Both the position numbers and the translations under genes were made by a program. Positions 61,614-64,000 of a stretch of 64,000 nt of DNA are shown piece after piece. Under the pieces are notes generated by a model. The model was not told the origin of the DNA. It did no database searches and worked only from the letters and a program-made list of their open reading frames with translations. The stretch is from Leisingera sp. ANG1 (lineage in GTDB: Bacteria > Pseudomonadota > Alphaproteobacteria > Rhodobacterales > Rhodobacteraceae): contig NZ_AFCF02000001.1 in the NCBI RefSeq assembly GCF_000203975.2, positions 186,001-250,000 of the forward strand, given 5' to 3'. Position 1 is the first letter of the stretch. The number at the start of each line of letters is the position of its first letter.

Positions 61614-62759
61614 TCAGTAGCCGCGCCAGATCCAGCCGCCGCCGAAAATGCGGCTGCCCTCATAGGCGTAGAACACGCAGGCCTGGCCGGGTGACACGCC
61701 TTCCTCCGGCGTCAGCAACTCTACCTCGGCAGTGGTCTCTGTCAGCGGCCGGATGATCGCCTCCCGCGGCGGGCGGGTGGAGCGCACCTTGACTTTGAGG
61801 TGCCATTCCTCGCGTGAGGTAAAAGGCTCGTCGCCCAGCCAGTTGATCTCGCGCACCGGGATGGTGCGGGTGGCCAGCAGCTCCTTGGGGCCGACAACCA
61901 CCTGTTTTGTGTCCACATCCAGTTTCACCACATAAAGCGGTTCGCTGAGCCCGCCGATGCCGAGGCCGCGGCGCTGGCCGATGGTATAGTGGATGACGCC
62001 CTCGTGGCTGCCCAGCAACCGGCCGTCGGAATGCACGATCTCGCCCGGCTCCGCTGCGCCGGGGCGCAGTTTCTCGATCACGCTGGCATAGTTACCGTCC
62101 GGCACGAAACAGATGTCCTGGCTGTCGGGTTTGTCCGCCACCGCCAGGCCGTACTGGGCCGCCATCTCGCGGGTGGCGTCCTTGGAAGGCAGGTGGCCCA
62201 GCGGGAAGCGCAGGTAATCGAGCTGCTCCGGCGTGGTGGAGAACAGGAAGTAGCTCTGGTCGCGGTTGGCGTCTTCAGCAGAATGCAATTCCGGCCCGTG
62301 CTCGCCCATCTTGCGCTGGATGTAATGACCGGTCGCCATGCAGTCGGCCTCCAGATCCTTGGCGGTTTCCAGGAGATCCTTGAACTTCACCCGCTCATTG
62401 CAGCGGATGCAGGGTACCGGGGTTGCACCAGCCAGATAGCTGTCGGCGAACTCGTCAATCACCGCATCCTTAAAAATGTTCTCATAATCCAGAACGTAGT
62501 GCGGGAAGCCGCGTTCCTCTGCCACGCGCCGCGCATCATGGATATCGATGCCCGCGCAGCAGGCGCCTTTTTTCGCCAGGGCCGCGCCGTGATCGTAGAG
62601 CTGCAGCGTCACGCCGACCACGTCATAGCCCTGATCGGCCAAATATGCAGCAACAACAGAGCTGTCGACGCCGCCTGACATCGCCACAACCACCCGGGTT
62701 TCCGAGGGCGGTTTGGCAAAGCCGAGTGAATTGAGTTCCGTGTCGTGGTCCAGCGCCAT
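61614..62759 (-). CDS. mnmA: tRNA-specific 2-thiouridylase MnmA
   Basis: 381 aa; puts sulfur on wobble uridine 34 of Lys, Glu and Gln tRNAs. PP-loop [20 protein letters not shown]; catalytic cysteines in [19 protein letters not shown] and [20 protein letters not shown]-terminal beta barrel with [15 protein letters not shown] before it and [20 protein letters not shown] at the end. Alone on the minus strand, divergent from sciP. Confidence 0.95.
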   Translation of the reverse strand: MALDHDTELNSLGFAKPPSETRVVVAMSGGVDSSVVAAYLADQGYDVVGVTLQLYDHGAALAKKGACCAGIDIHDARRVAEERGFPHYVLDYENIFKDAVIDEFADSYLAGATPVPCIRCNERVKFKDLLETAKDLEADCMATGHYIQRKMGEHGPELHSAEDANRDQSYFLFSTTPEQLDYLRFPLGHLPSKDATREMAAQYGLAVADKPDSQDICFVPDGNYASVIEKLRPGAAEPGEIVHSDGRLLGSHEGVIHYTIGQRRGLGIGGLSEPLYVVKLDVDTKQVVVGPKELLATRTIPVREINWLGDEPFTSREEWHLKVKVRSTRPPREAIIRPLTETTAEVELLTPEEGVSPGQACVFYAYEGSRIFGGGWIWRGY

Positions 62760-62906
62760 GGGGCAGCTCCTGAAGGCAAGGGGGCAGGCGCCGCAGAATA
62801 TATGAAAATCCTAAGGACTCTCAAGGGGCGTGGTTCATGCGGCGTTAAGCCTGTTGGGAAATTCTGGTGTCAGACCCAACGAACAAGATCTTCAGAGGGA
62901 AGAAAG

Positions 62907-63194
62907 ATGTTTTTGAAGAAAGTCGACGGGCCGCGGGCGGTTACCCTGCCGGATGGCACCATCATGACCCGGGCGGATTTGCCGCCGGAAACCACCAAGC
63001 GCTGGGTGGCCTCGCGCAAGGCAGCTGTAGTGCGCGGCGTGCTCTATGGGCTGCTGCCGCAGAAGGAGGCGATGCGCCGCTATGGGCTGAGCGAGGAAGA
63101 GTTCCGCAGCTGGGTTGCAGCCGTTGCCGATCATGGCGAAGAGGCCCTAAAAACCACACGTCTCAAGAAATTCCGTGATCAGGACGCAAAATAA
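62907..63194 (+). CDS. sciP: CtrA inhibitor SciP (DUF1153)
   Basis: 95 aa. ATG 62907 follows AGAGGGAAGAAAG. A helix-turn-helix-like domain (about residues 30-85: PPETTKRWVASRKAAVVRGV, MRRYGLSEEEFRSWVAAV) in a short basic protein, matching SciP/DUF1153. In Caulobacter SciP restrains transcription of CtrA-activated genes. It stands 117 bp before ctrA, same direction, so regulator and inhibitor are genetically linked here. Confidence 0.88.
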   Translation: MFLKKVDGPRAVTLPDGTIMTRADLPPETTKRWVASRKAAVVRGVLYGLLPQKEAMRRYGLSEEEFRSWVAAVADHGEEALKTTRLKKFRDQDAK

Positions 63195-63224
63195 ATCAGG
63201 CCGCCCTTGAGTTGAAATTCTAAA

Positions 63225-63277
63225 TTAACCATCATGGTAACGAGGCATTAACTTTTTTCCACCAAGGTTAACGCGAC
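63225..63277 (+). promoter_or_regulatory. ctrA promoter: CtrA box and possible SciP site
   Basis: GTAACGAGGCATTAAC (63237-63252) has one mismatch to TTAA-N7-TTAAC and could be an autoregulatory CtrA site. TTAACCATCATGGTAA (63225-63240) is an imperfect palindrome. CGCGAC at 63272-63277 is GTCGCG on the other strand, six of seven bases of the TGTCGCG motif reported for SciP in Caulobacter. All within 90 bp of the ctrA start. Confidence 0.5.
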
Positions 63278-63311
63278 CTGAGGGAAACAGTGTACAGGCG
63301 GAGAAAATAAT

Positions 63312-64000
63312 ATGCGCATTCTGCTGGTTGAGGATGATCCGACCACGGCAAAAAGCATCGAGCTGATGCTGACCCATGCCAACCTGAACGTTTATACGAC
63401 GGATCTGGGGGAAGAAGGGATCGATCTGGCCAAACTTTACGACTATGATCTGATCCTCTTGGATCTGGGGCTGCCGGATATGAACGGCCATGAGGTGCTG
63501 CGCCAGCTGCGCATGTCCCGCATCGAAACCCCCATTCTGATCCTGTCCGGTGCAGACGATACCGACAACAAGATCAAGGGCTTCGGCTTTGGCGCGGATG
63601 ACTATCTGACCAAACCCTTCCACCGCGAGGAACTGGTGGCGCGGATCCACGCGATTATCCGCCGGTCCAAGGGCCATTCGCAGTCGATCATCAAGACCGG
63701 CAAGATCGCGGTCAATCTGGACGCCAAGACGGTGGAGGCCGGCGGCAAGGCGGTGCATCTGACCGGCAAGGAATACCAGATGCTGGAGCTTCTGTCCCTG
63801 CGCAAGGGTACCACGCTGACCAAGGAGATGTTCCTGAACCATCTTTATGGCGGCATGGATGAACCGGAACTGAAAATCATCGATGTTTTCATCTGTAAGT
63901 TGCGTAAGAAACTCAGCAACGCGACAGACGGCGAAAACTACATCGAAACTGTCTGGGGCCGCGGCTATGTGCTGCGTGATCCGCAGGAAGATCATATGTC
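63312..64000 (+). CDS. ctrA: Response regulator CtrA, partial (3' end beyond right edge)
   Basis: 229 codons visible of an expected ~237. OmpR-type regulator: receiver domain (1-120; [20 protein letters not shown], phospho-acceptor aspartate in [10 protein letters not shown], lysine in [17 protein letters not shown]) and a winged-helix DNA-binding domain (125-225; [34 protein letters not shown], then [11 protein letters not shown]). GGAG 8 nt before ATG. In Rhodobacterales CtrA controls motility, chemotaxis and gene-transfer-agent functions rather than being an essential cell-cycle factor. Confidence 0.97.
   Translation, partial: MRILLVEDDPTTAKSIELMLTHANLNVYTTDLGEEGIDLAKLYDYDLILLDLGLPDMNGHEVLRQLRMSRIETPILILSGADDTDNKIKGFGFGADDYLTKPFHREELVARIHAIIRRSKGHSQSIIKTGKIAVNLDAKTVEAGGKAVHLTGKEYQMLELLSLRKGTTLTKEMFLNHLYGGMDEPELKIIDVFICKLRKKLSNATDGENYIETVWGRGYVLRDPQEDHM

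Noticed and set aside
1-64000. CRISPR array, prophage, insertion sequence or rRNA
   Set aside because: No regularly spaced repeats, transposase, phage structural genes or rRNA sequence found on reading.

Overview
The window is a stretch of chromosome from a marine alphaproteobacterium of the Roseobacter group (Rhodobacteraceae), probably near Ruegeria, Leisingera or Phaeobacter. The evidence is a dmdA-acuI pair for DMSP use, a trgA-trgB-cysK tellurite cluster, a circularly permuted two-piece tmRNA with tag ANDNRAPVALAA, an alphaproteobacterial SspB, and sciP next to ctrA. Base composition is uniformly GC-rich. I see no prophage, insertion sequence, CRISPR array or integrative element. Both edges cut a gene: fumC on the left and ctrA on the right.

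Region 1-6.2 kb: fumC (partial), a secreted protein of unknown function, sspB, a chromate module (chrA plus a rhodanese-ChrB fusion), a SnoaL-like protein, ssrA (tmRNA), a tandem hairpin repeat and a small conserved protein. Region 6.2-11.3 kb: a DMSP module with a GntR/FCD regulator divergent from dmdA, then acuI and a BCCT transporter. A perfect tandem 15-bp repeat in the divergent promoter is the likely operator. Region 11.3-25 kb: a VOC protein, a class V aminotransferase-like enzyme, photolyase, a Cfa-like methyltransferase, trgA, trgB, cysK, a large MscS channel, an AlaX-type editing protein, tRNA-Ser(GGA), about 700 bp without a convincing gene, and an RTX/DUF4114/Hint protein.

Region 25-34 kb, mostly minus strand: a MobA-like nucleotidyltransferase, a nested inverted-repeat element, a FAD-GcvT demethylating dehydrogenase, a BT1-like transporter, a CorC/HlyC protein, xerD and two envelope proteins of unknown function. 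Region 34-40.5 kb: aroK-aroB, a NIT-domain chemoreceptor, ssb, a lytic transglycosylase and a small membrane protein with three CtrA-like boxes upstream. Region 40.5-48 kb: a peptide-type ABC transporter (fused double ATPase, two permeases, Tat-type binding protein) and an AraC regulator. Region 48-61.3 kb: miaA, then the classical envelope cluster pyrH, frr, uppS, cdsA, dxr, rseP, a 41-codon ORF, bamA, skp-like, fabZ, lpxA, lpxI, lpxB. Region 61.6-64 kb: mnmA, sciP and ctrA.

Three themes connect genes here. First, ssrA and sspB, which cooperate in tagging and ClpXP delivery, lie within 4 kb of each other. Second, dmdA, acuI and the BCCT carrier could together import and demethylate DMSP. Third, CtrA-like boxes (TTAA-N7-TTAAC or close variants) occur before ctrA, the chemoreceptor, the small membrane protein at 39999 and the 41-codon ORF at 54807, suggesting a local CtrA regulon that includes unknown proteins. 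All functions are inferred from reading the sequence; no database search was run.
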